NCBI GenBank assembly: GCA_016213785.1
Contig: JACQZQ010000044.1
Location: 1 to 64,000 of the forward strand
Length of the DNA stretch: 64,000 nt
From: Acidobacteriota bacterium
GTDB lineage: Bacteria; Acidobacteriota; Blastocatellia; Chloracidobacteriales; JADJPF01
Direction: 5' to 3'
This document shows positions 45,465 through 57,275 of the stretch, piece by piece (position 1 is the first letter of the stretch; the number at the start of each line of letters is the position of its first letter). The notes below the pieces were generated by a model. That model searched no databases. It saw only the letters and a program-made list of their open reading frames with translations, and was not told the DNA's origin. The position numbers and the translations under genes were made by a program.

Positions 45465-45884
45465 TTATTCGCCAATTATTTTTACAAGCACACGTTTTTT
45501 TCGCATTCCATCGAATTCGCCATAAAAAATCTGTTCCCAAGGGCCAAAGTCTAGTTTTCCATTAGTTATTGCTACTACTACTTCTCTTCCCATAATTTGG
45601 CGTTTCATATGTGCATCAGCATTATCTTCACCAGTATTATTATGACGATACTGTGAAATAGGTTCATGAGGGGCTAGTTTTTCTAACCATTTTTCATAAT
45701 CGCTATGTAGACCCGATTCATCATCATTAATAAAAACTGATGCAGTAATATGCATTGCATTAACTAAAACGAAACCTTCTTTTACTGTACTCTCTTTTAA
45801 GCAGGTTTCTACTTGGGGAGTAATATTAATAAAACCTCGTCGTGATGGAACTTGGAACCAAAGCTCTTTGCGATAACTTTTCAT
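45465..45884 (-). CDS. yjbQ: YjbQ/UPF0047 family protein (secondary thiamine-phosphate synthase)
   Basis: 139 residues, full family length. Typical words are [38 protein letters not shown] and [16 protein letters not shown]. Members have weak thiamine-phosphate synthase activity in E. coli, but the physiological role is open. Single gene. Confidence 0.92.
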   Translation of the reverse strand: MKSYRKELWFQVPSRRGFINITPQVETCLKESTVKEGFVLVNAMHITASVFINDDESGLHSDYEKWLEKLAPHEPISQYRHNNTGEDNADAHMKRQIMGREVVVAITNGKLDFGPWEQIFYGEFDGMRKKRVLVKIIGE

Positions 45885-45964
45885 ATTTTTAGCCTTTATT
45901 AGTAAAAATTTTTGCCAATTATATCCTCTAATTTGTTTTAGACAAACTAGCTATAAAAAGAAAA

Positions 45965-45992
45965 ACTCCTGAAAAAGTTAATTTTCAGGAGT
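45965..45992 (-). terminator. Rho-independent terminator of the collagen-like gene
   Basis: Perfect 11-bp stem (ACTCCTGAAAA with TTTTCAGGAGT), 6-base loop, followed on the minus strand by TTTTCTTTTT. It lies about 70 bases after the collagen-like gene stop at 46063. Confidence 0.8.
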
Positions 45993-46062
45993 AAAACAAT
46001 TTTTGATTTTTTAAGTTAGGAAAAGAGCCATAGATTTGCTTGAAGCAAGTCTACCTAAGAAC

Positions 46063-48257
<2,195 letters not shown>

Positions 48258-48659
48258 TCATTTATTTGTCCAACCAAGTTTTTTAAGTATTCTAGATACT
48301 TGAGAAGGGTGGTAAGAGACATTAAATTTTTCTTTGATAATCTCTACAACTTGTTTTCTTAACCAAAAATTAGTTCTAAACCCAAAGTTTGTAGGTGGTA
48401 ACTTTAGGATTTCCAACAGTTCCTCTTTATTTTTATCACTTAGCTTAGCGGGTGTGCCAGTTGAATGTTTAGTTTCTAGTACATTCAAACCAAATTTATT
48501 TGATTTAGTTATCCAAAGGCTAACACAAGGTTGAGTAACTCCTAATATTCTCGCTATTTGAGGTTGGTTGTAACCTTTATTATAAAGTTCTATGGCTTGC
48601 TTTCTTCGCTCTGTCTTCCAATCTCTACTACTAGTATAGTCCAGGTCGGTTGTTTTCAT
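48258..48659 (-). pseudogene. IS630-type transposase N-terminal fragment (helix-turn-helix only)
   Basis: 133 residues. It has a homeodomain-like HTH (about 18-52, LYNKGYNQPQIARILGVTQP) and a second winged-helix part ending QVSRILKKLGWTNK. This matches the DNA-binding N-terminus of IS630-family transposases. The stop falls where the DDE catalytic domain should begin, and no DDE sequence follows in any frame. No clear terminal inverted repeats were found. It is probably an insertion-sequence remnant; a domesticated DNA-binding protein is the alternative. Confidence 0.7.
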
Positions 48660-49161
48660 ATTTTTTAATTATTAATTTGAGTTTTAATATATAAAATGTT
48701 TATTTGCTTTTATCAAGATTTCATTAATAATAAATAAAAAGTTTTCTCACACTTTCATAAAAACTTTATGCACATAAATTGCATATTTAGAGAAAACAAT
48801 ATAGTGATAAAATCTTATAAGAGCTTAATAATAAGTTTTTGCTGTAGGCTATTTTTTCAGATAAATTTTATTTATTCAACTTTATTAAGGAAACATTTAT
48901 ATAAAAACCATCATATTCTTTTAAGATTAAGTGAGCATATTTATTATGAAAATCTATAATTTTTAAATATATTTTTAAAACATATCAAGGAATTTTATTT
49001 AAGTTAAAAATTATAGTTTTAATTATAAACTAAGGTTTTTAACCAATAGAGTAGATTTATAGTTTTGATAATGGAAGGCAAAAATAAGGCTTAAGAATAT
49101 AGCTTTCTTTTTTTATCCTCTGGTATGATTTCCTAGAAAATTTTTACTTTAGGTAAACGCT
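48660..49161. other. AT-rich intergenic region upstream of murJ
   Basis: About 500 very AT-rich bases between the transposase remnant and murJ. Only short, unsupported reading frames and no recognised motif. Confidence 0.5.
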
Positions 49162-50835
49162 TTGACACAAGAACCGTCACAAAATATAAATTCCAACCAA
49201 ACAGAACTGCCAAACCTCTCTCAAAGAAATGATCTAGAAAAAAGCCGAAAAAAATCTTTTGGAGGTGCTTATTTAGTTGCAATAGGGATATTTCTAAGCC
49301 GTATAGCTGGGCTTGTTAGAGAAAGGATTTTTGCTTCATATTTTGGTAACTCTGACGCTGGAGATGCTTTTAAGTCAGCACTTAAAATTCCTAATATTTT
49401 ACAAAACCTGTTTGGCGAAGGGGTTTTATCTGCTTCTTTTATTCCTACATACTCAGGGTTAATAGCAAAAGAAAAACAAGTTGAAGCAAGCCACTTAGCT
49501 GGAGTAATCCTTTCACTTCTTACTTTAGTAACTTCTATTTTAGTTTTACTTGGAGTATGGCTTGCACCGCTGCTAATAGACTTGATTTCTCCTGGTTTTG
49601 AAGGGGCAAAAAGATTATTGACTATTAGGCTTGTACAAATATTTTTTCCTGGTACAGGGCTTTTGGTTCTTTCTGCTTGGTGTTTAGGAATACTTAATAG
49701 CCATCGCAAATTTTTTCTTTCCTATGTTGCTCCCGTGCTTTGGAATGCAGCACAAATTGCAGCTTTATTAATTTTTGGTGCAAGTACTCAAATAGAGGAT
49801 TTAGCAATCAAAGTTGCTTGGGCATTGGTTCTAGGTAGCTTTTTACAATTTGCTATACAACTTCCTGTTGCAATTCCTTTGCTAGGAGGGCTAAAACTTG
49901 GAATTTCCTTTAAGCTTGAATCTGTAAGAGAAGTAATAAAGAATTTCTTTCCTGTGTTGGTTTCTCGAGGAGTTGTACAAATAAGTAGCTATACTGATAA
50001 TATAATTGCTACGCTTCTTCCTACAGGTGCAGTCTCAGCGTTAACTTATGCACAAATTCTTTATACTTTGCCAGTAAGTTTATTTGGAATGTCTGTGTCT
50101 GCTGCTGAACTGCCTGCTATGTCTAGTGTAATAGGGTCAAATGATGAAATAGCTAAAACTTTACAAAAAAGGCTTAATGATGGTTTAGAAAAAATAGCTT
50201 TTTATGTAATTCCTTCATCAGTAGCTTTTTTTATTTTAGGAGATGTTATTGTTGCTACTATTTATCAAACAGGAAGGTTTTCACCTAGTGATACTAGATA
50301 TGTTTGGTTGGTGTTAGCTGGTTTTGCCATAGGGTTACTATCTGCAACCTTTGGACGGCTTTATTCTTCAACTTTTTATGCTTTGCACGATACTCAAACC
50401 CCTTTTAGATTTGCTGTTTTAAGAATCATGCTCTCAATAATACTTAGCTTTATTTTAGCCTTAAAACTTCCTGGTTGGTTAAATATAGAAGCCTTTTGGG
50501 GAACTCTTGGGATTACTCTTTCAGCAGGGCTAACAAGCTGGTTAGAACTATTTTTACTTCGCAGAAGTTTGACTAAACAAATAGGTGCAACTAGATTAGG
50601 TTGGGTTTTAGGGATAAAACTTTGGTTGTCTGCTTTTATTGGTGCTGCTGTTTCTGTAGGAGTAAAATTCTTAATAGGAAAATATCATCCCATTTTAATA
50701 GGAATAGTAGTCCTTACCCCTTATGCAATAACGTATTTAGCTTTAACTTGGATTTTAGGTGTTTCTGAAATTCGTAAATTGACAAAGAGGTTTGAAAAGT
50801 TTTTACCAGCAAAAATAAAACGTTATCTTCCTTAA
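49162..50835 (+). CDS. murJ: Lipid II flippase MurJ
   Basis: 557 residues, about 14 membrane helices. Family motifs include GIFLSRIAGLVRERIFASYFG near residues 40-60, PNILQNLFGEGVLSASFIP, and SALTYAQILYTLPVSLFGMSVS in the second half. It flips lipid II across the cytoplasmic membrane for peptidoglycan synthesis. The start is TTG at 49162 (MTQEPSQN) with AGGT 8 bases before it; no ATG gives a complete first helix. Single gene. Confidence 0.93.
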   Translation: MTQEPSQNINSNQTELPNLSQRNDLEKSRKKSFGGAYLVAIGIFLSRIAGLVRERIFASYFGNSDAGDAFKSALKIPNILQNLFGEGVLSASFIPTYSGLIAKEKQVEASHLAGVILSLLTLVTSILVLLGVWLAPLLIDLISPGFEGAKRLLTIRLVQIFFPGTGLLVLSAWCLGILNSHRKFFLSYVAPVLWNAAQIAALLIFGASTQIEDLAIKVAWALVLGSFLQFAIQLPVAIPLLGGLKLGISFKLESVREVIKNFFPVLVSRGVVQISSYTDNIIATLLPTGAVSALTYAQILYTLPVSLFGMSVSAAELPAMSSVIGSNDEIAKTLQKRLNDGLEKIAFYVIPSSVAFFILGDVIVATIYQTGRFSPSDTRYVWLVLAGFAIGLLSATFGRLYSSTFYALHDTQTPFRFAVLRIMLSIILSFILALKLPGWLNIEAFWGTLGITLSAGLTSWLELFLLRRSLTKQIGATRLGWVLGIKLWLSAFIGAAVSVGVKFLIGKYHPILIGIVVLTPYAITYLALTWILGVSEIRKLTKRFEKFLPAKIKRYLP

Positions 50836-50944
50836 TGGCTTAAGTGTATATAGTTACTTATAAAAAAATAAAAGTGAGTTTTTATTACTAGAATAATTCT
50901 CTATCTTCTTTGCTTCTGAATGTTTATCTGCTATTATACAAGCC

Positions 50945-51751
50945 ATGAGAGAACAAGCCATTGAGAAATATCACATTAATAACGAACCATTTTATTTACC
51001 AGTTAAAGATGAAGTAGAAATTTTTACAGCCGCTTATCAAGCAAAACTTCCTGTTTTACTTAAAGGCCCAACAGGTTGTGGTAAAACTAGATTTATTCAG
51101 TATATGGCATGGCGATTGTCACGACCACTTGTTACGGTTGCTTGCCATGAAGACCTTTCTGCTACAGACCTTGTAGGAAGATTTCTACTGGAGGGCGAAA
51201 CTACTGTATGGCATGACGGGCCACTTTCTACAGCCGTTAAACATGGTGCAATTTGCTATTTAGATGAAGTTGTAGAGGCTCGTAAAGATACCATAGTTTT
51301 AATTCACCCTCTTACAGATGATAGAAGAATTCTACCAGTAGAAAAGCGCTCTGTTGTTCTTAGTGCGCCAGATGAGTTTACTTTAGTCGTATCCTATAAC
51401 CCTGGTTATCAAAGTGTAGTTAAAGACTTAAAACAATCTACTAGACAAAGATTTATTAGTATTGAGTTTAATTACCCACCAGCAGAGGTTGAAATGGAAA
51501 TAGTTGCTAAAGAGGGTAGAATTGATGAACAAACCGCTAAAGACTTAGTAAAAATAGGCGAAAAGGTACGTAATCTAAAAGGGCATGGCTTGGAAGAAGG
51601 TGTTTCTACAAGGCTTTTAATTTATGCTGCTCAGCTAATTAGCCTAGGGATTAACCCAGAAACCGCTTGCCAAGTTGCAATTGTTAGCCCAATTACTGAT
51701 GACAACGAACTACAACGTAGTATTCAAGAAATTGTTACAACTGTAATTTAA
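50945..51751 (+). CDS. AAA+ ATPase of the NorQ/CbbQ (MoxR) group
   Basis: 268 residues with Walker A GPTGCGKT (41-48), Walker [10 protein letters not shown], sensor-1 VVSYNPGYQ and the NorQ/CbbQ-specific words [15 protein letters not shown] and [12 protein letters not shown]. Such ATPases normally work with a von Willebrand factor A partner (NorD/CbbO) to activate a metalloenzyme. No partner or target gene is beside it here, so the client is unknown. ATG start; 120 bases before the PTS genes. Confidence 0.9.
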   Translation: MREQAIEKYHINNEPFYLPVKDEVEIFTAAYQAKLPVLLKGPTGCGKTRFIQYMAWRLSRPLVTVACHEDLSATDLVGRFLLEGETTVWHDGPLSTAVKHGAICYLDEVVEARKDTIVLIHPLTDDRRILPVEKRSVVLSAPDEFTLVVSYNPGYQSVVKDLKQSTRQRFISIEFNYPPAEVEMEIVAKEGRIDEQTAKDLVKIGEKVRNLKGHGLEEGVSTRLLIYAAQLISLGINPETACQVAIVSPITDDNELQRSIQEIVTTVI

Positions 51752-51774
51752 GATAATTTAAGATAATTTAAGAT
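51745..51774. repeat. Three copies of AATTTAAGAT over the ATPase stop codon
   Basis: Units at 51745-51754, 51755-51764 and 51765-51774, followed by AATTA. The stop codon TAA (51749-51751) is inside the first copy. Similar to the TTTAGATAA repeat at 993. Confidence 0.85.
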
Positions 51775-51872
51775 AATTAGAGGTAGTTTAGGATAAATCT
51801 ATGTTATATATAGTTATATCTATGCTGTTACCAAAAATTAATTAAGAATTAAGAGATAAGGATGGTTTATTG

Positions 51873-52280
51873 ATGGTTGGAGGGATTGTTGTAACACATG
51901 GCCGTTTAGCTATAGAGCTTGTTTCAGCTGCAGAAATTATTGTTGGGCAGATTCAACATATTACAGCAGTTTCTATAGGTTGGAATGATGAAGTAGAACA
52001 AGGTTTTTATGAAATTGAACGAGCAATAAAAAAAGTAAACCAAGGCAAAGGAGTGTTGATTCTTACCGATATGTTTGGCGGTACTCCTACTAATGTGGCT
52101 ATGACTTTTTCTAGGCCTCAAGAAGTAGAAATTATAACAGGCGTGAATTTACCGATGATCATAAAACTAGCTAGTCAACAAAAAGATGAAAGCCTTGATG
52201 ATCTTGCTCGTAGGGTTAAAGATCAAGGGCAAAAGAATATTTATCTTGCTAGTGAAGTTATGTCAACAAAACGCGAATAA
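51873..52280 (+). CDS. PTS EIIA component, mannose family
   Basis: 135 residues, a lone EIIA-Man domain. His9 in VVTHGRLA is the phosphorylation site; LILTDMFGGTPTNVAM is the family signature. I chose ATG at 51873 over an adjacent TTG at 51870; both follow the same AAGGA site. There is no EIIB, IIC or IID gene in the window, so it is probably regulatory (phospho-signal output) rather than a sugar transporter part. Upstream of HPr and Enzyme I in one operon. Confidence 0.9.
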   Translation: MVGGIVVTHGRLAIELVSAAEIIVGQIQHITAVSIGWNDEVEQGFYEIERAIKKVNQGKGVLILTDMFGGTPTNVAMTFSRPQEVEIITGVNLPMIIKLASQQKDESLDDLARRVKDQGQKNIYLASEVMSTKRE

Positions 52281-52308
52281 CGCTAATTAGGGGTAGAGAA
52301 TAATTTTC

Positions 52309-52593
52309 ATGCAACAACGTTATGTTACTATAATAAACCGATTAGGTTTACATGCTAGAGCATCGGCTCGTTTAGTTAATCTAGCAAATCAATACCGTGC
52401 TGAAGTAAAAGTAGCTAGAGCTGATAATAGACAAACAGTTGATGGTAAGTCCATTTTAGGGATTTTACTATTAGCCGCATCACGAGGAACTGAATTGATT
52501 ATTTCTGCTGAGGGAGAAGATGAAGAACGAGCGCTTCGTGCTATCTGTGACCTCATAAATAATAAATTTGGGGAGGAAGGGGATGTCTACTAG
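52309..52593 (+). CDS. ptsH: Phosphocarrier protein HPr
   Basis: 94 residues. His15 in GLHARASA is the phospho-acceptor from Enzyme I, and Ser48 in DGKSILGILLLAAS is the equivalent of the HprK regulatory serine (Ser46). It carries phosphate from Enzyme I to the EIIA next door. Its last 11 bases overlap the ptsI start. HprK is not in the window. Confidence 0.95.
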   Translation: MQQRYVTIINRLGLHARASARLVNLANQYRAEVKVARADNRQTVDGKSILGILLLAASRGTELIISAEGEDEERALRAICDLINNKFGEEGDVY

Positions 52594-54391
52594 TGTTAAA
52601 GAGTCTGTGTTGGAAACTTCGCTACATGGATTAGCTATTAGTCCTGGAATTGCAGTAGGTACAGTTTTATACATAGATGCACAGGGGCATCAAGCCTTAC
52701 TCCAACATATTGAACTTGGTCAAGTTGGCCGAGAAACCCGCCGGCTTAATCGAGCCGTTGTTTTAGCCCGCTACCAACTAAATGAATTAAAAGCGCGAAT
52801 GGAAAGAGAATTAGGCCATCAACATGCCTATATCCTAGATGCTCACATTTTAATGTTAGAAGATAAAGAGCTTTTTAAGAACATTAAAAAAACAATTACT
52901 GAACAATTAGTTAATGCTGAATGGGCAATAAAAATTGAGTTAGAACGTTTTCTTAGCGCTTATGCAGCAATTTCTGATCGCTATTTACGCCAACGAGGTA
53001 GCGATATTGAAGATGTAGCACGTCGCCTAACAGATGCTTTATCCGGGAAAAAACAGACTCAGACCCATCGCTTACCAGCAAATACTATAATTGTTGCTGA
53101 AGACTTGCCTGCAAGTGTTTTAGCAGAACTAGATATGACTCATGTAATTGCTATTGTTACTCATGCAGGTGGTTGGGCTTCACATACTGCAATTATAGCT
53201 CGTAGCTTAAGAATTCCTGCTATAGTAGGTGTTGATCTAGCAGGCCATGTTCTTACTACAGGAAATACCGCGATTGTTGATGGAGGAGAAGGTGTAATTA
53301 TTGTTAACCCTTCTGATGCAACAGTTCGGCGCTATCGTAGTCTTAATGAACAAAGAAAGCGTAGCCTCCAAGATCTACTAACACAGTCAAAAGGGCCTGC
53401 TCTTACCTCTGATGGACAAGAAATTACAATAAGGGCTAATGTAGAGCTAGTTTCAGAGCTAGATGCTGTAAAACGCTTTGGAGCACATGGTATTGGGCTA
53501 TTTAGATCAGAATTTATTTTTACTAATATGCTACCTCAAGCAGGCTCAGAAGATGGACAATATCAAATTTATCAGCGTTTAGCCCAATCTGTAGGAAGTG
53601 CAGGTGTCACAATTAGAACTTTTGATTTAAGTGAGGATAAAGTTCCACTAGCAATAACTGGAGGAGAAAGAGAAGTTAATCCTGCATTAGGACTGCGTGG
53701 AATTAGGCTAGCTTTAAGAAATGAGCCAATGTTTCGTACTCAAATAAGAGCCATTGTTCGCGCTTCTCAACATAAAAATGTAAGAATAATTTTACCTATG
53801 GTAACTTCTCCTAGTGAAGTCAGACATGCACGCACCATTATTAATGAGAGTATTAAAGAATTTACTGCAAAAGGTCTTGATGTAGATGAAAATATAAAAG
53901 TTGGTATAATGATAGAAGTACCTTCTGCTGTAATGATAATTGATCAACTAACTCGTGAAGCAGATTTTCTTAGTCTTGGAACAAATGATCTAATTCAATA
54001 TATTTTGGCCGTAGACCGTTCTAATAAACAAGTTTCCTACCTATATCAACCTCTTCACCCTGCTGTACTTCAATCACTGGTGTGGGTGGCTAAAGTAGCA
54101 CAAGCTAACAAAGCTACTTTAGATGTCTGTGGAGAAATGGCCGCTAATCCTATTTATGTAGTAGTATTATTGGGTTTAGGTATTAAGCAACTAAGTATGA
54201 CTCCTGCCGCAATTCCTTTAATTAAAGATGCTGTAAGAGCTATTGATCTTAGTACTGCGCATAAAATGGTTGAAAACGCTTTACAAATGTCCTCGGCTCA
54301 GGAGATAGAAGATTATATTTGTGAAGAACTTGCAGCTAAATTTCCTTCCTTTTATGCTAACTTAAAATGGCGTAGTCCTTTAGAAAAATAG
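52583..54391 (+). CDS. ptsI: PTS Enzyme I (phosphoenolpyruvate-protein phosphotransferase)
   Basis: 602 residues. The N-terminal part holds the active histidine, about residue 200, in AGGWASHTAIIARS. The C-terminal PEP-binding barrel has LFRSEFIFTN, GTNDLIQYILAVDRSN and the active cysteine in CGEMAANP. It transfers phosphate from PEP to HPr. I chose ATG at 52583, inside the ptsH end, because GGGGAGGAAGG directly precedes it; this is translational coupling. Canonical GGRTSHTAI is GGWASHTAI here, a minor change. Confidence 0.95.
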   Translation: MSTSVKESVLETSLHGLAISPGIAVGTVLYIDAQGHQALLQHIELGQVGRETRRLNRAVVLARYQLNELKARMERELGHQHAYILDAHILMLEDKELFKNIKKTITEQLVNAEWAIKIELERFLSAYAAISDRYLRQRGSDIEDVARRLTDALSGKKQTQTHRLPANTIIVAEDLPASVLAELDMTHVIAIVTHAGGWASHTAIIARSLRIPAIVGVDLAGHVLTTGNTAIVDGGEGVIIVNPSDATVRRYRSLNEQRKRSLQDLLTQSKGPALTSDGQEITIRANVELVSELDAVKRFGAHGIGLFRSEFIFTNMLPQAGSEDGQYQIYQRLAQSVGSAGVTIRTFDLSEDKVPLAITGGEREVNPALGLRGIRLALRNEPMFRTQIRAIVRASQHKNVRIILPMVTSPSEVRHARTIINESIKEFTAKGLDVDENIKVGIMIEVPSAVMIIDQLTREADFLSLGTNDLIQYILAVDRSNKQVSYLYQPLHPAVLQSLVWVAKVAQANKATLDVCGEMAANPIYVVVLLGLGIKQLSMTPAAIPLIKDAVRAIDLSTAHKMVENALQMSSAQEIEDYICEELAAKFPSFYANLKWRSPLEK

Positions 54392-54449
54392 CTAAAACTA
54401 GCCTAGGAAATATTTCTTAAAGGTTGTATTAGCTTACTACCTACTAGGC

Positions 54450-55283
54450 TTAAAACCAGAACTCATGTTTTTCTCTAGCCACAGTTGAGTTAGGAAAAAC
54501 TTCTTTAGCTTCAATTTCAACTTTTTCCATATAGCTATCATCATGAGTAGGCTCATGATGAGAGATAACTAGAAATTTTACATTACCTGCTTGAGCAAGC
54601 TTAACACCTTGTTCCCAAGTGCTATGTCCCCAACCTTGTTTAGTCACATACTCGGCTTCATTAAATGCTGAATCATAAATCATTGCATCAGCATCTTTAA
54701 CAAATTCTACTAAAGGTTCATCTCTATGGTCAAAATGCTCATAATCAGTAATATAAGCTACAGAGCTACCTTTATATTCAACTCTATATCCCATAGCATC
54801 AAAGGGATGATTAAGCCTATGGGTTTTAATCCTAACATCACCAAATTCAAGAATTGAGCCTACTTTAAGAGTATGAAAAGTCATTTTAGCTCGCATTGCA
54901 TCTAGCGTAACAGGGAAATAAGGGAAAACCATTTGTCCGCTTAGTATTTCTTTAGGCGAGAGTTTGCCTTTATCCTCACCATAGATATCAAATTCGTTTG
55001 TAGGAATATAAGCAGGGACAAAAAAAGGAAAGCCTAAAATATGATCCCAATGATAATGAGTAAAAAAGAGACGTGCTTTTATAGGCATGGCTTTAAGTAA
55101 ATCTAACCCTAACTCTCTGATTCCGCTACCAGCGTCAAAAATAAAAATTTCTTCTCCACATCGTATTTCTATGCAAGAAGTATTGCCGCCAAATAGCTTT
55201 GTTTGTGGGCCGGGAGCAGGTAAGCTTCCGCGTACACCCCATAGTTTTAAACAGATATTTTTGTTGTCTGATAGATTATTCAT
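54450..55283 (-). CDS. MBL-fold hydrolase, PhnP/cyclic phosphodiesterase-like
   Basis: 277 residues. Family words are WGVRGSLPAPG, GGNTSC, DAGSGIRELG, the metal motif THYHWDH, and later the histidines in HRLNHPFDAMGYR, ITDYEHFD and SHHEPTHDD. The fold group includes RNase Z, PhnP and class II cyclic-nucleotide phosphodiesterases. It is the last gene of the operon that contains a nucleotidyl cyclase (125 bases upstream), so cyclic nucleotide hydrolysis is an attractive but unproven role. Confidence 0.85.
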   Translation of the reverse strand: MNNLSDNKNICLKLWGVRGSLPAPGPQTKLFGGNTSCIEIRCGEEIFIFDAGSGIRELGLDLLKAMPIKARLFFTHYHWDHILGFPFFVPAYIPTNEFDIYGEDKGKLSPKEILSGQMVFPYFPVTLDAMRAKMTFHTLKVGSILEFGDVRIKTHRLNHPFDAMGYRVEYKGSSVAYITDYEHFDHRDEPLVEFVKDADAMIYDSAFNEAEYVTKQGWGHSTWEQGVKLAQAGNVKFLVISHHEPTHDDSYMEKVEIEAKEVFPNSTVAREKHEFWF

Positions 55284-55408
55284 TATTTATTTTATGTGTT
55301 TGGATTATTTATTGGTTGGCTCAATAAAACAGCGCCATTAGCTAGTTTCATTATCAAGGAAAAAACTTTTATAGTAAATAATATTTTTTCCTAGAAATAT
55401 TTCAAAAA

Positions 55409-56014
55409 TTAATATTCTAATTTGTAATATTTGTGAACTAAGCCTATTTTATCTGTTTGCTTTTCTCTAAAGCTGAGCATATTAAGTTGTGGTTGAACGG
55501 CTTGATAAGCATCAGGTGTTAGTAGTATTTCTGCGGCTTTAGCCGTATCTTCACCTAACTTAAAAGCATAGTTGACTTCATTTCCATAACAATCTTCATC
55601 ACCAATTTTAATTACTTTGCCATACCCAATTCCTACACAGATCATAATCTGAAAATCTTCTGATTTATTAGAATTATAAAGGCGTGTAGCCTCATTCATT
55701 GCCACAGAACAACGGACTGCTTGGACAGGATCACGGAAAATAGCAAATATATTATCTGCTTCGGTTTTTAACAAAAATCCATAGTGAGATAAAATAATTG
55801 GACTAAGTAATTTTTGCATCTCATGAATTAATGTAAGGAAATGAATTATTCCAAATTCATCTGTTCGTTTGGTAAAACCAGACATATCCAAACAAAGTAT
55901 TGCCCAGGATTCCCCAAACATAGCCCATATTTTTTGATCTATAGCTGAAATATCTGCTCCAGACATTAAACGCTGTTCAATAAGTTCTGTTAATGTATTT
56001 CTAGCTTTTCCCAT
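55409..56014 (-). CDS. Class III adenylate/guanylate cyclase domain protein
   Basis: 201 residues, a minimal soluble cyclase. Metal aspartates are Asp43 (CLDMSGFT) and Asp87 (KTEADNIFAIF). Base-recognition residues are Lys83 and Asp141. The transition-state pair is Asn148 and, at the Arg position, Lys152 (GNEVNYAFKL). The usual KTxGD reads KTEAD. The residue set favours an adenylate cyclase, with an Arg-to-Lys change that may slow it. No sensory domain is attached. It sits 34 bases after the peptidase gene. Confidence 0.82.
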   Translation of the reverse strand: MGKARNTLTELIEQRLMSGADISAIDQKIWAMFGESWAILCLDMSGFTKRTDEFGIIHFLTLIHEMQKLLSPIILSHYGFLLKTEADNIFAIFRDPVQAVRCSVAMNEATRLYNSNKSEDFQIMICVGIGYGKVIKIGDEDCYGNEVNYAFKLGEDTAKAAEILLTPDAYQAVQPQLNMLSFREKQTDKIGLVHKYYKLEY

Positions 56015-56048
56015 ATTTTTTTCTCCTACCTATTTAGCGATTAATCAA

Positions 56049-57272
56049 TTAATTAAGCCCTGAAAGAGCTAGTAATAATAATAGTGTTCTTTTTAAGCTT
56101 TTTATTCTATCGGTTTCTTCATACCATTCTGAAAGAGTGTGACACCCACTACAAGTTCCACCTGCTCCAAGAGTAATTGCTTCTAACCCGAGTGAAATAG
56201 GAATATTAGCATCTGTTGATGAACAATCTAGATAAGGATTAACCCCAAAGGCTGATGTTGCTGTTATTGCTGTTTGAAGCAACTGACTACTTGAAGATAT
56301 TTCACCAGATGGACGCTCACCAATTACTTCCACTTGTGTTTCTAATAAACTATCAGAATATTTACTAGCTAAATTTTCTTCTCTTAAAGCCTCTTTTACT
56401 GATGATAAAAGATGATTTTCTAATTTAGATAATTCTAATGCAGATATTGATCGTAAGTCTACTTGCATTTGAGCTTCTTCGGCAATGGTATTAATGCTAC
56501 TTCCACCTTCAATAATACCTACATTATAAGAAGTAGCAGGTTGTTGAGGTACTTTATAATTAGCCATTTTAGAGATAGCTCGACCAATAGCATGAATTGG
56601 GTTTACAATACCAAAATCTCCCCAAGAATGCCCTCCAGAACCCTTAAAAGTTATTCTGTAGCGTTTTGATCCTAATGCTCGATATGTAATTCTCTCAATT
56701 CCAGGCCCATCAAATGAAATAAAATACTTTATACAGTCTTTATACTCACTTTCCTTAAAAAGATACTTTGCTCCTTTTAAGTCTCCTATACCTTCTTCTC
56801 CAACTGTTGCAACAAATAAAAAAGGAATTTTAGGAATTAAGTTTACTTCTACAAGTATTTTAGCTATTGCTAAAAGCCCAACTAACCCTGCTGCATTATC
56901 ACTAATTCCAGGAGCAAAGTAGCGATCACCTTGTTTTTTGACCCTACAATCTGTATTAATAGGAAACACTGTATCTAAATGTGCTGATAAACAAATATAC
57001 TCATTAGAAACCCTAGGCCAATAAGCAGAAACATTGCCAGCTGAATCTATTTTACTATCTAATAAGCCTAAGTTAGAAAAGGAGTTATAAAAATATTTAG
57101 CTCTTTCAGCTTCAGAGAATGTAGGGGCAGGGATCTCACAAATTCTAATATGCTCCTTCATTATTTCATCTGAAAGAAGTTCTAATTTTTGAAAAGCAAA
57201 CTCTATACGAGGGTCTTTTAATAAAAGAGCTATGTTTAAAGCAGTTGGATTATGTGACTTAAACTTAAACAT
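56049..57272 (-). CDS. M20-family metallopeptidase (PepT-like)
   Basis: 407 residues. Dimetal residues are visible in SAHLDTVFP (His, catalytic Asp), ISDNAAGLVG (bridging Asp), GEEGIGD (catalytic Glu and ligand), FISFDGPG (Asp) and SGCHTLSEWY (last His). A dimerisation lid domain follows FKGSGGHSWGDFG. Likely an aminopeptidase or amino-acid deacylase; the substrate is open. It starts three bases after the unknown gene upstream, so the two are tightly coupled. Confidence 0.9.
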   Translation of the reverse strand: MFKFKSHNPTALNIALLLKDPRIEFAFQKLELLSDEIMKEHIRICEIPAPTFSEAERAKYFYNSFSNLGLLDSKIDSAGNVSAYWPRVSNEYICLSAHLDTVFPINTDCRVKKQGDRYFAPGISDNAAGLVGLLAIAKILVEVNLIPKIPFLFVATVGEEGIGDLKGAKYLFKESEYKDCIKYFISFDGPGIERITYRALGSKRYRITFKGSGGHSWGDFGIVNPIHAIGRAISKMANYKVPQQPATSYNVGIIEGGSSINTIAEEAQMQVDLRSISALELSKLENHLLSSVKEALREENLASKYSDSLLETQVEVIGERPSGEISSSSQLLQTAITATSAFGVNPYLDCSSTDANIPISLGLEAITLGAGGTCSGCHTLSEWYEETDRIKSLKRTLLLLLALSGLN

Positions 57273-57275
57273 AAC

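Noticed and set aside
48768-48959. 63-codon plus-strand frame upstream of murJ
   Set aside because: No ribosome site, biased AT-driven composition and no recognisable features.
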